Part shown: piece after piece, positions 53,591-61,764 of the stretch | Layout of the letters: the number at the start of each line of letters is the position of its first letter | Numbering within the stretch: position 1 is the stretch's first letter | Assembly (NCBI RefSeq): GCF_000717345.1 | Contig: NZ_JNZA01000040.1 | Coordinates: 62,001-126,000 of the forward strand | Reading direction: 5' to 3' | Length of the DNA: 64,000 bases | Source of the DNA: Streptomyces lydicus | GTDB taxonomy: Bacteria > Actinomycetota > Actinomycetes > Streptomycetales > Streptomycetaceae | Made by a program: the position numbers and the translations under genes | Notes under the pieces: generated by a model | The model's database searches: none | The model's input: the letters and a program-made list of their open reading frames with translations, nothing else | What the model was told of the DNA's origin: nothing

Positions 53591-53864
53591 CGTTCCTCCA
53601 CGCTCCTCGTAGCGGCAGAGCCTCGGGTGGCGCTCTTGGGCCGGATGCTACTCCCGCGGCCCCATGGCGCAGGAGGGGTTGAGCGGATCCAAGATCTGCC
53701 CGACAGCCCGTCAGGACCGGCATCCGGGGGCCGGGCGGGCCGCCGCGTCCGGTCGGCTTCCCCCCTTCGGGCGACTGCCGAAACGGTCCGTACGAGCAGG
53801 GCATACGTCCTTGACACACCGAACGGCACCCCCCGGAGTGAGGGCGGGATAAGCGACCGACATA

Positions 53865-54485
53865 ATGTCGGTCGTGGCGACAGCAACGACAGTAGAAACC
53901 GGGCACGCGCACCCGTCGGTCAATCGGCCGAACCTCACCAGCGTCGGAACCATCATCTGGCTGAGTTCCGAGCTGATGTTCTTCGCGGCCCTCTTCGCGA
54001 TGTACTTCACCCTTCGATCGGTGACCGGATCCGCGTATTGGAAGGAATCCGCCAGTGCGCTGAATCTTCCGTTCTCCGCGACCAACACCACGATCCTGGT
54101 GCTCAGCTCACTGACCTGCCAGCTCGGCGTTTTCGCGGCCGAGCGCGGCGATGTCAAGAAGCTCCGCGCGTGGTTCGTGGTCACCTTCATCATGGGTGCG
54201 ATCTTCATCGGCGGTCAGGTCTTCGAGTACACGGAGCTGGTCAAGCACGAGGGCCTGTCGCTCTCGTCCGGCCCGTACGGCTCGGTGTTCTACCTGACCA
54301 CCGGTTTCCACGGACTGCACGTGACGGGCGGTCTGATCGCCTTCCTGCTGGTCCTGGGCAGGACGTACGCGGCCAAGAGGTTCACCCACACGCAGGCCAC
54401 CGCGGCCATCGTTGTGTCCTACTACTGGCACTTCGTCGATGTCGTCTGGATCGGCCTCTTCGCCACGATCTACCTGATCCGGTAA
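53865..54485 (+). CDS. ctaE: Cytochrome c oxidase subunit III
   Basis: A 206-residue subunit with five membrane segments, as usual for actinobacterial CtaE (for example [64 protein letters not shown]). The conserved glutamate in SSELMFF and the [10 protein letters not shown] motif are present. The start is ATG 53865. It heads the ctaE-qcrC-qcrA-qcrB unit; ctaD is 2.5 kb away and encoded separately with ctaC and ctaF. Confidence 0.95.
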   Translation: MSVVATATTVETGHAHPSVNRPNLTSVGTIIWLSSELMFFAALFAMYFTLRSVTGSAYWKESASALNLPFSATNTTILVLSSLTCQLGVFAAERGDVKKLRAWFVVTFIMGAIFIGGQVFEYTELVKHEGLSLSSGPYGSVFYLTTGFHGLHVTGGLIAFLLVLGRTYAAKRFTHTQATAAIVVSYYWHFVDVVWIGLFATIYLIR

Positions 54486-54572
54486 CCGGTACCGGGCCTG
54501 GTTGCCGGGTCCGCACATCAGACAGACATAGCCAAAGCATCGACGCAGAAGATCCTGACACCGGGGTAATCC

Positions 54573-55382
54573 GTGAAAAAGCTCTCCGCACGACGGCGCC
54601 ATCCGCTGGCGGCGCTCGTCGTCCTACTCTTCGCGCTGGCGGTCACCGGGGGGCTGTACGCCGCGTTCGCGCCGGCGGACAAGGCTCAGGCCGATGACAC
54701 CGCCCAGTCCCTTGCCATCAAGGAGGGCAAGAAGCTCTATGCCGTCGGCTGCGCAAGCTGCCACGGCTCCGGCGGTCAGGGTACGACCGACGGCCCGAGC
54801 CTGGTCGGCGTCGGCGCCGCAGCCGTTGACTTCCAGGTCGGTACCGGCCGTATGCCCGCCCAGCAGCCCGGCGCCCAGGTGCCGCGGAAGAAGCCGATCT
54901 ACAACGACGCCCAGCGCGAGCAGCTGGCGGCGTACGTGGCCTCGCTGGGCCCCGGCCCGTCCGTCCCGGAGAAGTCTCAGTACAGCTCCGACGGTGCCAA
55001 CATCGGCAAGGGCGGCGAGCTGTTCCGCACCAACTGCGCGCAGTGCCACAACTTCACCGGTAAGGGCGGTGCCCTCACCGACGGCAAGTTCGCACCGACG
55101 CTCGAGGGCGTGGACCCGAAGCACATCTACGAGGCCATGGAAACCGGCCCGCAGAACATGCCCTCCTTCGGTGACGGCTCGCTGAGCAAGCAGAACAAGA
55201 AGGACATCATCGCGTACCTCGGCGCCGTCAACGGCGATGAATCCGAGAGCCCCGGCGGCCTCGACCTCGGCGGTCTCGGCCCGGTCAGTGAGGGTCTCTT
55301 CGGCTACATCTTCGGCCTGGGCGCGCTGGTCGCGGTCGCCATCTGGGTCGCAGCCCGGACTACGAAGGCCAAGAAGTCATGA
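54573..55382 (+). CDS. qcrC: Di-heme cytochrome c of the bc1-aa3 supercomplex
   Basis: Passes electrons from the Rieske protein to CuA of CtaC; in actinobacteria it replaces separate cytochromes c1 and c. The 269-residue protein has an N-terminal membrane segment (LAALVVLLFALAVTGGLY), two c-type heme sites CASCH (about 60) and CAQCH (about 155), with methionine ligands in GRMPAQQ and QNMPSF, and a C-terminal anchor (LFGYIFGLGALVAVAIWVAA). The start is GTG 54573. Its stop overlaps the qcrA ATG (ATGA). Confidence 0.96.
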   Translation: MKKLSARRRHPLAALVVLLFALAVTGGLYAAFAPADKAQADDTAQSLAIKEGKKLYAVGCASCHGSGGQGTTDGPSLVGVGAAAVDFQVGTGRMPAQQPGAQVPRKKPIYNDAQREQLAAYVASLGPGPSVPEKSQYSSDGANIGKGGELFRTNCAQCHNFTGKGGALTDGKFAPTLEGVDPKHIYEAMETGPQNMPSFGDGSLSKQNKKDIIAYLGAVNGDESESPGGLDLGGLGPVSEGLFGYIFGLGALVAVAIWVAARTTKAKKS

Positions 55383-56443
55383 GCGAGACTGGACGACACG
55401 AAGACGTGCCAGAAGAAATTCTTCCCGGTGAGCGGGAGACGGCTCACGAAGGCGCGGTGAGCACGGCGGACAATCCGTTCGCCGACCCGGGGCTGCCGGC
55501 CCACGAGCACCGCGCGCAGGACATCGACGACCGGGCCGCCCGGCGCTCCGAGCGCACGGTCGCCCTGCTCTTCCTGGTGTCCATGATCGCGACGGTCGGC
55601 TTCATCGCCGCGTACGTGGCGATCCCGATCGACAAGATCGTCTACATCTGGCCGATCGGGCACATCAGCGCGCTGAACTTCGCGCTGGGCCTGACGCTGG
55701 GTGCCGCCCTCTTCTGCATCGGCGCCGGCGCGGTCCACTGGGCCCGCACGCTGATGTCGGACGTGGAGGTCGCCGACGACCGTCACCCGATCGAGGCCGA
55801 GCCCGAGGTCAAGGCCAAGGTCCTGGCCGACTTCAAGATGGGCGCGGAGGAGTCGCAGTTCGGCCGCCGCAAGCTGATCCGCAACACGATGTTCGGCGCG
55901 CTGGCCCTGGTGCCGCTCTCCGGGGTCGTCCTGCTGCGTGACCTCGGCCCGCTGCCCGGCACCAAGCTGCGGACCACCAACTGGAAGAAGGGCGTCCGGC
56001 TCGTCAACCAGTCCACGAACCTTCCGCTGCGTCCCGAGGACATCGCGGTCGGCTCCCTGACCTTCGCCAAGCCCGAGGGCCTGGAGGAGGACCAGGAGGA
56101 CTTCAACGAGAAGATCGCCAAGGACGCCCTGATGCTCGTGCGGATCCAGCCGCAGGACATCAAGGACAAGAAGGAACTCGCCTGGTCCCACGAGGGCATC
56201 GTGGCGTACTCGAAGATCTGCACCCACGTGGGTTGCCCGATCAGCCTGTACGAGCAGCAGACGCACCACGTGCTCTGCCCCTGCCACCAGTCGACCTTCG
56301 ACCTGTCCGACGGCGGTCGGGTGATCTTCGGTCCGGCCGGTCACGCCCTGCCGCAGCTGCACATCACGGTGAAGGACGGCTTCCTCGAGGCCGCTAGCAG
56401 CTTCGCGGAGCCCGTCGGCCCGAGCTTCTGGGAGCGCGGATGA
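55379..56443 (+). CDS. qcrA: Rieske iron-sulfur protein of the bc1 complex
   Basis: The 354-residue actinobacterial form with three membrane segments (about 60-85, 95-118 and 170-190) instead of one. The 2Fe-2S site is ICTHVGCPISLY and CPCHQSTFDL. GRRKLIRN before the third segment resembles a Tat signal, known to route the Rieske domain outward. The unusual long acidic N-terminus is typical of actinobacteria. It starts at ATG 55379 in the qcrC stop and overlaps qcrB at its end. Confidence 0.96.
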   Translation: MSETGRHEDVPEEILPGERETAHEGAVSTADNPFADPGLPAHEHRAQDIDDRAARRSERTVALLFLVSMIATVGFIAAYVAIPIDKIVYIWPIGHISALNFALGLTLGAALFCIGAGAVHWARTLMSDVEVADDRHPIEAEPEVKAKVLADFKMGAEESQFGRRKLIRNTMFGALALVPLSGVVLLRDLGPLPGTKLRTTNWKKGVRLVNQSTNLPLRPEDIAVGSLTFAKPEGLEEDQEDFNEKIAKDALMLVRIQPQDIKDKKELAWSHEGIVAYSKICTHVGCPISLYEQQTHHVLCPCHQSTFDLSDGGRVIFGPAGHALPQLHITVKDGFLEAASSFAEPVGPSFWERG

Positions 56444-58077
56444 GTAACGAGACAACCGCGACCACCACGCGCCGTGGCCCGGCGCCACGGGGTGAGCGGA
56501 TCGCCGACTGGGCGGACGGCCGGCTGGGCATCTACAGCCTCGCCAAGTCCAACCTGCGCAAGATCTTCCCGGACCACTGGTCCTTCATGCTGGGTGAGGT
56601 CGCGCTCTACAGCTTCGTCATCATCATCCTGACCGGTGTCTATCTGACGCTGTTCTTCCACCCGAGCATGGCCGAGGTGACCTATCACGGTTCCTACGTG
56701 CCCATGCAGGGAATCCGGATGACCCAGGCGTTCGAGTCGACGCTGGACATCAGCTTCGACGTCCGCGGTGGTCTGCTCATCCGGCAGATCCACCACTGGG
56801 CCGCGCTGGTCTTCCTGGCCGCGATGATGGTCCACATGATGCGGGTGTTCTTCACCGGCGCCTTCCGCAAGCCGCGTGAGGTCAACTGGCTGTTCGGCTT
56901 CCTGCTGTTCGTGCTGGGCATGTTCACCGGCTTCACCGGTTACTCGCTCCCCGACGACCTGCTCTCCGGCACCGGCGTGCGGTTCATCGAGGGCGTCATC
57001 CTGGCGATGCCGCTGGTCGGTTCGTACCTGCAGATGTTCATCTTCGGGGGCGAGTTCCCCGGGCACGACATCATCCCGAGGTTCTTCACCGTCCACGTGC
57101 TGCTGCTGCCCGGCATCATGCTCGGCCTGCTGGTCGCGCACCTGATCCTGGTCTTCTACCACAAGCACACCCAGTTCCCCGGGGCCGGCAAGACCAACGA
57201 CAACGTCGTGGGCATGCCGCTGATGCCGGTCTACATGGCCAAGGCCGGAGGCTTCTTCTTCCTGGTCTTCGGTGTGATCTCGGCGATCGCCGCGATCGCC
57301 AGCATCAACCCCGTGTGGGCCATAGGGCCGTACCGGCCGGACCAGGTCTCCACTGGTGCGCAGCCGGACTGGTACATGGGCTTCGCCGAGGGCCTGGTGC
57401 GCGTCATGCCGGGCTGGGAGTGGAACTTCTGGGGCCACACCGTCAACTTCGGCGTGCTGATCCCGATCCTGATCTTCCCCCTGGTCCTGGTCGCCATCGC
57501 GGTCTACCCGTTCGTCGAGTCCTGGGTCCGCGGCGACAAGCGCGAGCACCACATCCTGGACCGCCCGCGCAACGTGCCCACCCGCACCGGCTTCGGTGTG
57601 GCCTGGCTGATCGCGTACTTCGTGATGCTGATCGGTGGCGGCAACGACCTGTGGGCGACCCACTTCCACCTGTCGATCAACTCGATCACCTGGTTCGTCC
57701 GGATCGCGTTCTTCGTCGGGCCGGTGCTGGGCTTCATCGCCACCAAGCGGATCTGCATGGGCCTGCAGCGGCGCGACCGCGACAAGGTGCTGCACGGTCG
57801 CGAGACCGGCATCATCAAGCGTCTGCCGCACGGTGAGTTCATCGAGGTCCACGAGCCGCTCGACCAGGAGCAGCTGCACGTCCTCACGCAGCACGAGCAG
57901 CCCAAGCCGCTCGAGCTGGGTCCGGAGGTCGACGAGAACGGCGTGGAGCGAAAGCTGAAGCTGACGCAGAAGCTGCGCGCCAGGCTCTCGCGGGCCTACT
58001 ACGAAGAGGACAACGTCATTCCCAAGCCCACGGTGGAGGAATACAAGGAGATCAGCAGCGGCCACGGCCACCACTGA
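56440..58077 (+). CDS. qcrB: Cytochrome b subunit of the bc1 complex
   Basis: The quinol-oxidising subunit. The 545-residue protein has eight membrane segments, the heme-b histidines in helices near residues 110-125 and 210-230 (for example IHHWAALVFLAAMMVHMMR and VHVLLLPGIMLGLLVAHLILVFYH), and the Qo-site motif PDWYMGFAE in place of the mitochondrial PEWY. The C-terminal about 130 residues are a charged cytoplasmic tail. It begins at the qcrA stop (ATGA) and ends the operon at a terminator. Confidence 0.97.
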   Translation: MSNETTATTTRRGPAPRGERIADWADGRLGIYSLAKSNLRKIFPDHWSFMLGEVALYSFVIIILTGVYLTLFFHPSMAEVTYHGSYVPMQGIRMTQAFESTLDISFDVRGGLLIRQIHHWAALVFLAAMMVHMMRVFFTGAFRKPREVNWLFGFLLFVLGMFTGFTGYSLPDDLLSGTGVRFIEGVILAMPLVGSYLQMFIFGGEFPGHDIIPRFFTVHVLLLPGIMLGLLVAHLILVFYHKHTQFPGAGKTNDNVVGMPLMPVYMAKAGGFFFLVFGVISAIAAIASINPVWAIGPYRPDQVSTGAQPDWYMGFAEGLVRVMPGWEWNFWGHTVNFGVLIPILIFPLVLVAIAVYPFVESWVRGDKREHHILDRPRNVPTRTGFGVAWLIAYFVMLIGGGNDLWATHFHLSINSITWFVRIAFFVGPVLGFIATKRICMGLQRRDRDKVLHGRETGIIKRLPHGEFIEVHEPLDQEQLHVLTQHEQPKPLELGPEVDENGVERKLKLTQKLRARLSRAYYEEDNVIPKPTVEEYKEISSGHGHH

Positions 58078-58121
58078 TCCCCCGTGCGCCTCGTAGCGCA
58101 CCGTAGGTAGTACGCCACCCA

Positions 58122-58154
58122 GAGGGCCCCGTCCGAGCATCGAACGGGGCCCTC
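58122..58154 (+). terminator. Terminator of the ctaE-qcr operon
   Basis: An 11-bp perfect stem (58122-58132 with 58144-58154) with an 11-base loop begins 45 bases past qcrB. Confidence 0.75.
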
Positions 58155-58217
58155 CGGCATGCCTGCCGTCTCGATAGGGTGACGGCATAAGCAGGACAGA
58201 CATCAGGAGCGTGGACC

Positions 58218-59282
58218 ATGAACGTTGTGACCCCGGCAGGCGGCGACAGCGTGGCGGCCCACACCTGGCCCGGCATCCTGAACGCCCTGCTCGACGGCCG
58301 TGACCTCTCCGCCGACGACACCGCCTGGGCGATGGACAAGATCATGCGGGGCGAGGCCGGCGACGCCCAGATCGCCGGGTTCGTGGTGGCCCTGCGCGCC
58401 AAGGGCGAGACCGTCGCGGAGATCTCCGGACTCGTCCGGACCATGTACGAGCACGCCCGGCTGATCGAGGTGCCCGGCCCCAGCGTCGACATCGTCGGCA
58501 CCGGCGGCGACGGCGCCAAGACCGTCAACATCTCCACGATGTCCTCCATCGTGGTCGCCGGGACCGGCGCCAAGGTCGTCAAGCACGGCAACCGCGCCGC
58601 CTCCTCGGCCAGCGGCGCCTCCGACGTCCTGGAGAAGCTCGGCGTCAACCTCGACCTCACCCCGCGGCGGGTCGTCGAGGTCGCGCAGGAGGCGGGCATC
58701 ACCTTCTGCTTCGCCGTGAAGTTCCACCCCTCGCTGCGGCACGTCGCCAACGCCCGCGGCCAGCTCGGCATCCGCACCACCTTCAACGTGCTGGGCCCGC
58801 TGACCAACCCCGCCCGGGTCCGCGCCCAGGCGACCGGCGTCGCGGACGCCCGGATGGCGCCGATCCTGGCCGGGGTGCTCGCCGAGCGCGGCTCCTCGGC
58901 GCTGGTCTTCCGCGGCGACGACGGCCTGGACGAGCTGACCACGACCGCGACCTCGCGGGTGTGGATCGTGCGGGACGGCGCGGTGCACGAGGAGCCCTTC
59001 GACCCGCGTGACGTCGGTATCCCGCTGGTGCCCGTGGAGGCCCTGCGCGGTGCGGACGCCTCGTACAACGCCGATGTCGCCCGGCGCCTGCTGGACGGCG
59101 AGACCGGTCCGGTACGCGACGCGGTGCTGCTGAACTCCGCGGCGGCCCTGGTCGCGCTGGAGCCGTCCGGGGAGCCGCTGGCCGACCAGATCAGGGCCGG
59201 CATGGCGAAGGCCGCCGCCTCGATCGACTCCGGCGCCGCCAAGCGGGCGCTGGAGCGCTGGGTGGCCGCCAGCAACGCCTGA
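58218..59282 (+). CDS. trpD: Anthranilate phosphoribosyltransferase
   Basis: Second step of tryptophan synthesis. The 354-residue protein has the PRPP motif [14 protein letters not shown], the anthranilate-site stretch [18 protein letters not shown], and [25 protein letters not shown]. The start is ATG 58218, with AGGAG eight bases upstream. As in other streptomycetes it lies next to the respiratory genes and away from the rest of trp. Confidence 0.97.
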   Translation: MNVVTPAGGDSVAAHTWPGILNALLDGRDLSADDTAWAMDKIMRGEAGDAQIAGFVVALRAKGETVAEISGLVRTMYEHARLIEVPGPSVDIVGTGGDGAKTVNISTMSSIVVAGTGAKVVKHGNRAASSASGASDVLEKLGVNLDLTPRRVVEVAQEAGITFCFAVKFHPSLRHVANARGQLGIRTTFNVLGPLTNPARVRAQATGVADARMAPILAGVLAERGSSALVFRGDDGLDELTTTATSRVWIVRDGAVHEEPFDPRDVGIPLVPVEALRGADASYNADVARRLLDGETGPVRDAVLLNSAAALVALEPSGEPLADQIRAGMAKAAASIDSGAAKRALERWVAASNA

Positions 59283-59308
59283 GCGGCCGGTGACGCAGGG
59301 TGTGACCC

Positions 59309-59339
59309 AGGGCTCAGTCCGTCATCTGGACTGAGCCCT
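59309..59339 (+). terminator. Terminator after trpD
   Basis: A perfect 12-bp stem (59309-59320 with 59328-59339) with a 7-base loop lies 27 bases past the stop. Confidence 0.8.
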
Positions 59340-59374
59340 TGCGCGTCATTGCTCGTGTGGCATGATTCTGCGCA

Positions 59375-59480
59375 GGTCACGAGTGACAGCGACACAGGCC
59401 CCGGCCCGCTGTCCGGCAACCCTCCTTCCGTGGCGGGGTGCCCCGGGTGATGACCAGGCCGCAGGCAGCGAGGTCTGCGG
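59375..59480 (+). promoter_or_regulatory. SAM-IV riboswitch aptamer
   Basis: The sequence matches the SAM-IV class by its conserved parts: opening GGTCACGAGTGACAGCGAC, the core CCGGCAACCCTCC, GGGGTGCCCCGGGTGATGACC closing the first helix (GGTCA 59375-59379 with TGACC 59451-59455), and the 3' extra hairpin (CCGCAGGC... GCCTGCGG-type, about 59459-59480). SAM-IV RNAs bind S-adenosylmethionine and occur mainly in actinobacteria upstream of sulfur-metabolism genes. Here it precedes the class V aminotransferase gene by about 190 bases. Confidence 0.88.
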
Positions 59481-59487
59481 CAAGCGC

Positions 59488-59521
59488 GGATCCCTCGCCA
59501 GGGATCCTGGTCCCCGAGGGA
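59488..59521 (+). promoter_or_regulatory. Mutually exclusive hairpins between aptamer and leader ORF
   Basis: GGATCCCT (59488-59495) can pair with AGGGATCC (59500-59507). Alternatively TCCCTCG (59491-59497) pairs with CGAGGGA (59515-59521), reinforced by CCAGG/CCTGG inside. The second form hides the ribosome-binding site GAGGGAG (59516-59522). This looks like the expression platform of the riboswitch. Confidence 0.6.
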
Positions 59522-59529
59522 GAACTTCC

Positions 59530-59550
59530 GTGAATCAGCGAATGCGATAG
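59530..59550 (+). CDS. Six-codon leader ORF (MNQRMR)
   Basis: GTG-AAT-CAG-CGA-ATG-CGA-TAG has a near-ideal ribosome-binding site (GAGGGAG, seven bases ahead). It ends at the first base of a terminator-like hairpin. It is too short for usual gene finding; its existence rests on the ribosome-binding site, position and context. It probably serves regulation rather than making a working peptide. Confidence 0.5.
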   Translation: MNQRMR

Positions 59551-59567
59551 GGCTCGACGGCCCCTTT
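59550..59567 (+). terminator. Terminator-like hairpin with T-tract after the leader ORF
   Basis: GGGCT (59550-59554), loop CGAC, GGCCC (59559-59563), then CCTTTT and a second T-run at 59576-59581. A short stem with a real T-tract is uncommon in this genome. It could act as an attenuator ahead of the aminotransferase gene. Confidence 0.45.
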
Positions 59568-59673
59568 TCCGCACCCTTTTTCCTTCACGCTGCGCCGCCG
59601 CGCCGTGCGCTTCCGCACACCCTGTCACGCGCCTTCCCGCAGCGAATTCGCTTTCCTCTTACGGGAGTTCGCC

Positions 59674-61071
59674 ATGTCTGTTTCCGCCGTTGCCACCGAC
59701 CCCGCCATCTGTGCCCCGCTGCCGGTGCTCGGCCGGGACGTCCGGGTCCCGCTCGTCACCGGCGGCGAGGTCGACTACGCCGCGCTGGACTACGCCGCCA
59801 GCGCACCGGCACTGCAGCGGGTCTGGGACGACGTGGCCGCCTACGCCCCGTACTACGGCAGCGTGCACCGCGGGGCGGGCTACCTCTCGCAGCTGTCCAC
59901 CGACCTCTTCGAGAACAGCCGCCGCACCATCGCCGAGTTCCTCGGCTGCCGCGCCGACGAGCAGGTCGTCTTCACCCGCTCCACCACCGACTCCCTCAAC
60001 CTGCTCGCCGCCGTACTCCCGCAGGACACCCGGGTGTTCGTCTTCGAGACCGAGCACCACGCCTCCCTCCTGCCCTGGGAACAGCGCGCCGACGTGACGG
60101 TGACGTACCTCAACGCACCCCGCACGCCCGCACAGGCGGTGGCCACCCTGGAGCAGGCGCTGGCCGACCTGGGGGCACCCCCAGCGGTAGCTGGGGGAGA
60201 GCCCTACGGCCCGGCGCTGGTCTGCGTCACCGGTGCCTCCAACGTCACCGGCGAGCTCTGGCCGGTCCGGGAACTGGCCGCCGCCGCCCACGCGCACGGC
60301 GCGCGGATCGTCCTGGACGCGGCGCAGCTCGCCCCGCACCACCCCGTCGACCTCGCCGAACTGGACGTCGACTGGATCGCCTTCTCCGGCCACAAGCTGT
60401 ACGCGCCGTTCGGCGCCGGGGTGCTGGCCGGCCGCGCCGACTGGCTGCGGGACGCCGAGCCGTACCTGGCGGGCGGCGGCGCCAGCCGCAAGGTCTCCCG
60501 GCGCACGGACGGCGGCGTGGACGTCGAGTGGCACACGACGGCCGCCCGCCACGAGGCCGGTTCGCCCAACGTCATCGGCGCCTACGCGATCGCGTCCGCG
60601 TGCAAGGCCCTGACCGAGGCCGGCTTCGACACCCTGGTGGCCCGTGAGCAGGAACTGATCACCCGGGTCCGCGAGGGCCTGGCCGAGGTGCCCGAGGTGC
60701 GCGTCCTCTCCCTCTTCGGCGACGACGCCCCGCGCGTCGGGGTCCTCTCCTTCGTCGTCGACGGCTGGAACAGCTCGCACTTCGCGGCCGCGCTCTCCGC
60801 GGAGTACGGCATCGGCGTACGCGACGGCCTCTTCTGCGCCCACCCGCTGGTCCGCACCCTCCTGGGCAGCGACCCGCAGGACCCGGGCGAGTGCGGCGCC
60901 CCCGAAGCGGCCCCCGGCGAACTCTCCCTCAACGCGATCCGGGTCTCCTTCGGCGCCGGCACCCCCGACGAGCACGTCGACCGCTTCCTCCGCGCGGTCA
61001 AGGAACTCGTCGCGGACGGCGCCCGCTGGAACTACCGCACGGTGGACGGGCGTTGCGTGGCCGTTGTTTGA
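59674..61071 (+). CDS. Class V aminotransferase / cysteine-desulfurase-like PLP enzyme
   Basis: A 465-residue PLP enzyme. It shows FTRSTTDSLNLLAAVLPQ (cofactor phosphate site), ETEHHASLLPWEQ, RIVLDAAQLAPHHPVDLAELDVDW and the PLP lysine in FSGHKLYAPFGAGVL. A cysteine that would mark a desulfurase active loop is not evident in the expected place, so the activity is open. ATG 59674 has GGGAG eight bases upstream. Control by the SAM-IV riboswitch implies a role in methionine or sulfur metabolism. Residues about 169-179 (GAPPAVAGGEP) are encoded by a repeat-like palindromic insertion. Confidence 0.9.
   Translation: MSVSAVATDPAICAPLPVLGRDVRVPLVTGGEVDYAALDYAASAPALQRVWDDVAAYAPYYGSVHRGAGYLSQLSTDLFENSRRTIAEFLGCRADEQVVFTRSTTDSLNLLAAVLPQDTRVFVFETEHHASLLPWEQRADVTVTYLNAPRTPAQAVATLEQALADLGAPPAVAGGEPYGPALVCVTGASNVTGELWPVRELAAAAHAHGARIVLDAAQLAPHHPVDLAELDVDWIAFSGHKLYAPFGAGVLAGRADWLRDAEPYLAGGGASRKVSRRTDGGVDVEWHTTAARHEAGSPNVIGAYAIASACKALTEAGFDTLVAREQELITRVREGLAEVPEVRVLSLFGDDAPRVGVLSFVVDGWNSSHFAAALSAEYGIGVRDGLFCAHPLVRTLLGSDPQDPGECGAPEAAPGELSLNAIRVSFGAGTPDEHVDRFLRAVKELVADGARWNYRTVDGRCVAVV
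60169..60199. repeat. Palindromic repeat inside the aminotransferase gene
   Basis: CTGGGGG, CCCCCAG and CTGGGGG alternate at 60169-60175, 60178-60184 and 60191-60197, giving two competing hairpins. I recall similar CCCCCAG/CTGGGGG units scattered in Streptomyces genomes. Here it lies in frame within the coding sequence. Confidence 0.55.
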
Positions 61072-61077
61072 CCTTCC

Positions 61078-61478
61078 CACGTGTTTGTCTGGCCCGCCGT
61101 GGGTGTTGCTCGCCGTTGCTCCCCCACTGCCTAAAGGGCGTGGGAGGTACCCCCAGCGGCGGGCCGGGTGATTGTCGGGTGCGGTGCCGGCCCTCCGGAC
61201 TTCGTCCTCCGGTCCAGCCCCTCCCGTTGGAGGAGAGGTTGAAGGCCGGTGGGGGCGGGCGTCAGTAAGACGCCCGCCCCCACCGGCCTTTCTCCTCCCC
61301 ACTACGGGAGGGGGCGCGCCGCAGGACGAAGTCCGGAGGAGCGGCACCGCACCCGACAACAACCCGGCCCGCCGCAGGCGCCACGGCGAGAAGGCACACG
61401 GCGGGAAAGCCGACAACGTACGCGGCGCCGCAAAGCGCAACGGCGAGCAACACCCACGGCGGGGCAGACAAAAACGTG
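61078..61478. repeat. Giant imperfect inverted repeat of about 400 bp
   Basis: Three matching blocks: an outer one of about 41 bp (61078-61118 with 61438-61478, including 26 perfect pairs), a middle one of 52 bp with a few mismatches (61157-61208 with 61323-61374), and an inner perfect 22 bp (61242-61263 with 61269-61290) around loop AGTAA. It fills the space between the convergent aminotransferase and Lrp-type genes, from 7 bases after one stop to 5 bases before the other. It could serve as a terminator or be a mobile-element remnant. Confidence 0.85.
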
Positions 61479-61482
61479 CGGG

Positions 61483-61764
61483 CTACGCCTCAAGGCCAAT
61501 CGCGAAGGCTGCCTCAAGGTCATGCTGCGAATACGTGCGGAAGGCGATGTGCGTCTCCGTGGAGGCGACGCCGGGGATCTTGCTGATGCGGCCGGGGATG
61601 ACGTCCGCGAGGTCGTCGTGCCGGGCGACGCGGACCATGGCGATCAGGTCGTGCGCGCCGGTGACCGAGTAGACCTCGCTGACGCCCTCCAGCGCGGCGA
61701 TCTTCTCGGCGATCTCCGGGATCTGGTCCACGCTGGTCTTGATGAGCACGATCGACGTGATCAC
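61483..61764 (-). CDS. Stand-alone Lrp/AsnC ligand-binding (RAM) domain protein
   Basis: A 93-residue protein consisting of only the RAM ligand domain of Lrp-type regulators (MITSIVLIKTSVDQIPEIAEKIAALEGVSEVYSVTGAHDLIAMVRV...). There is no DNA-binding HTH. Such single-domain forms may sense amino acids and modulate another Lrp protein. GGGAGAG precedes GTG 61764. Its start overlaps the stop of the upstream rhomboid gene (GTGA), so the two are coupled. Confidence 0.88.
   Translation of the reverse strand: MITSIVLIKTSVDQIPEIAEKIAALEGVSEVYSVTGAHDLIAMVRVARHDDLADVIPGRISKIPGVASTETHIAFRTYSQHDLEAAFAIGLEA

Noticed and set aside
61172..61672. Several short open frames within the big palindrome, on both strands
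   Set aside because: The near-identical peptides simply reflect the inverted repeat; no ribosome-binding sites and no family.
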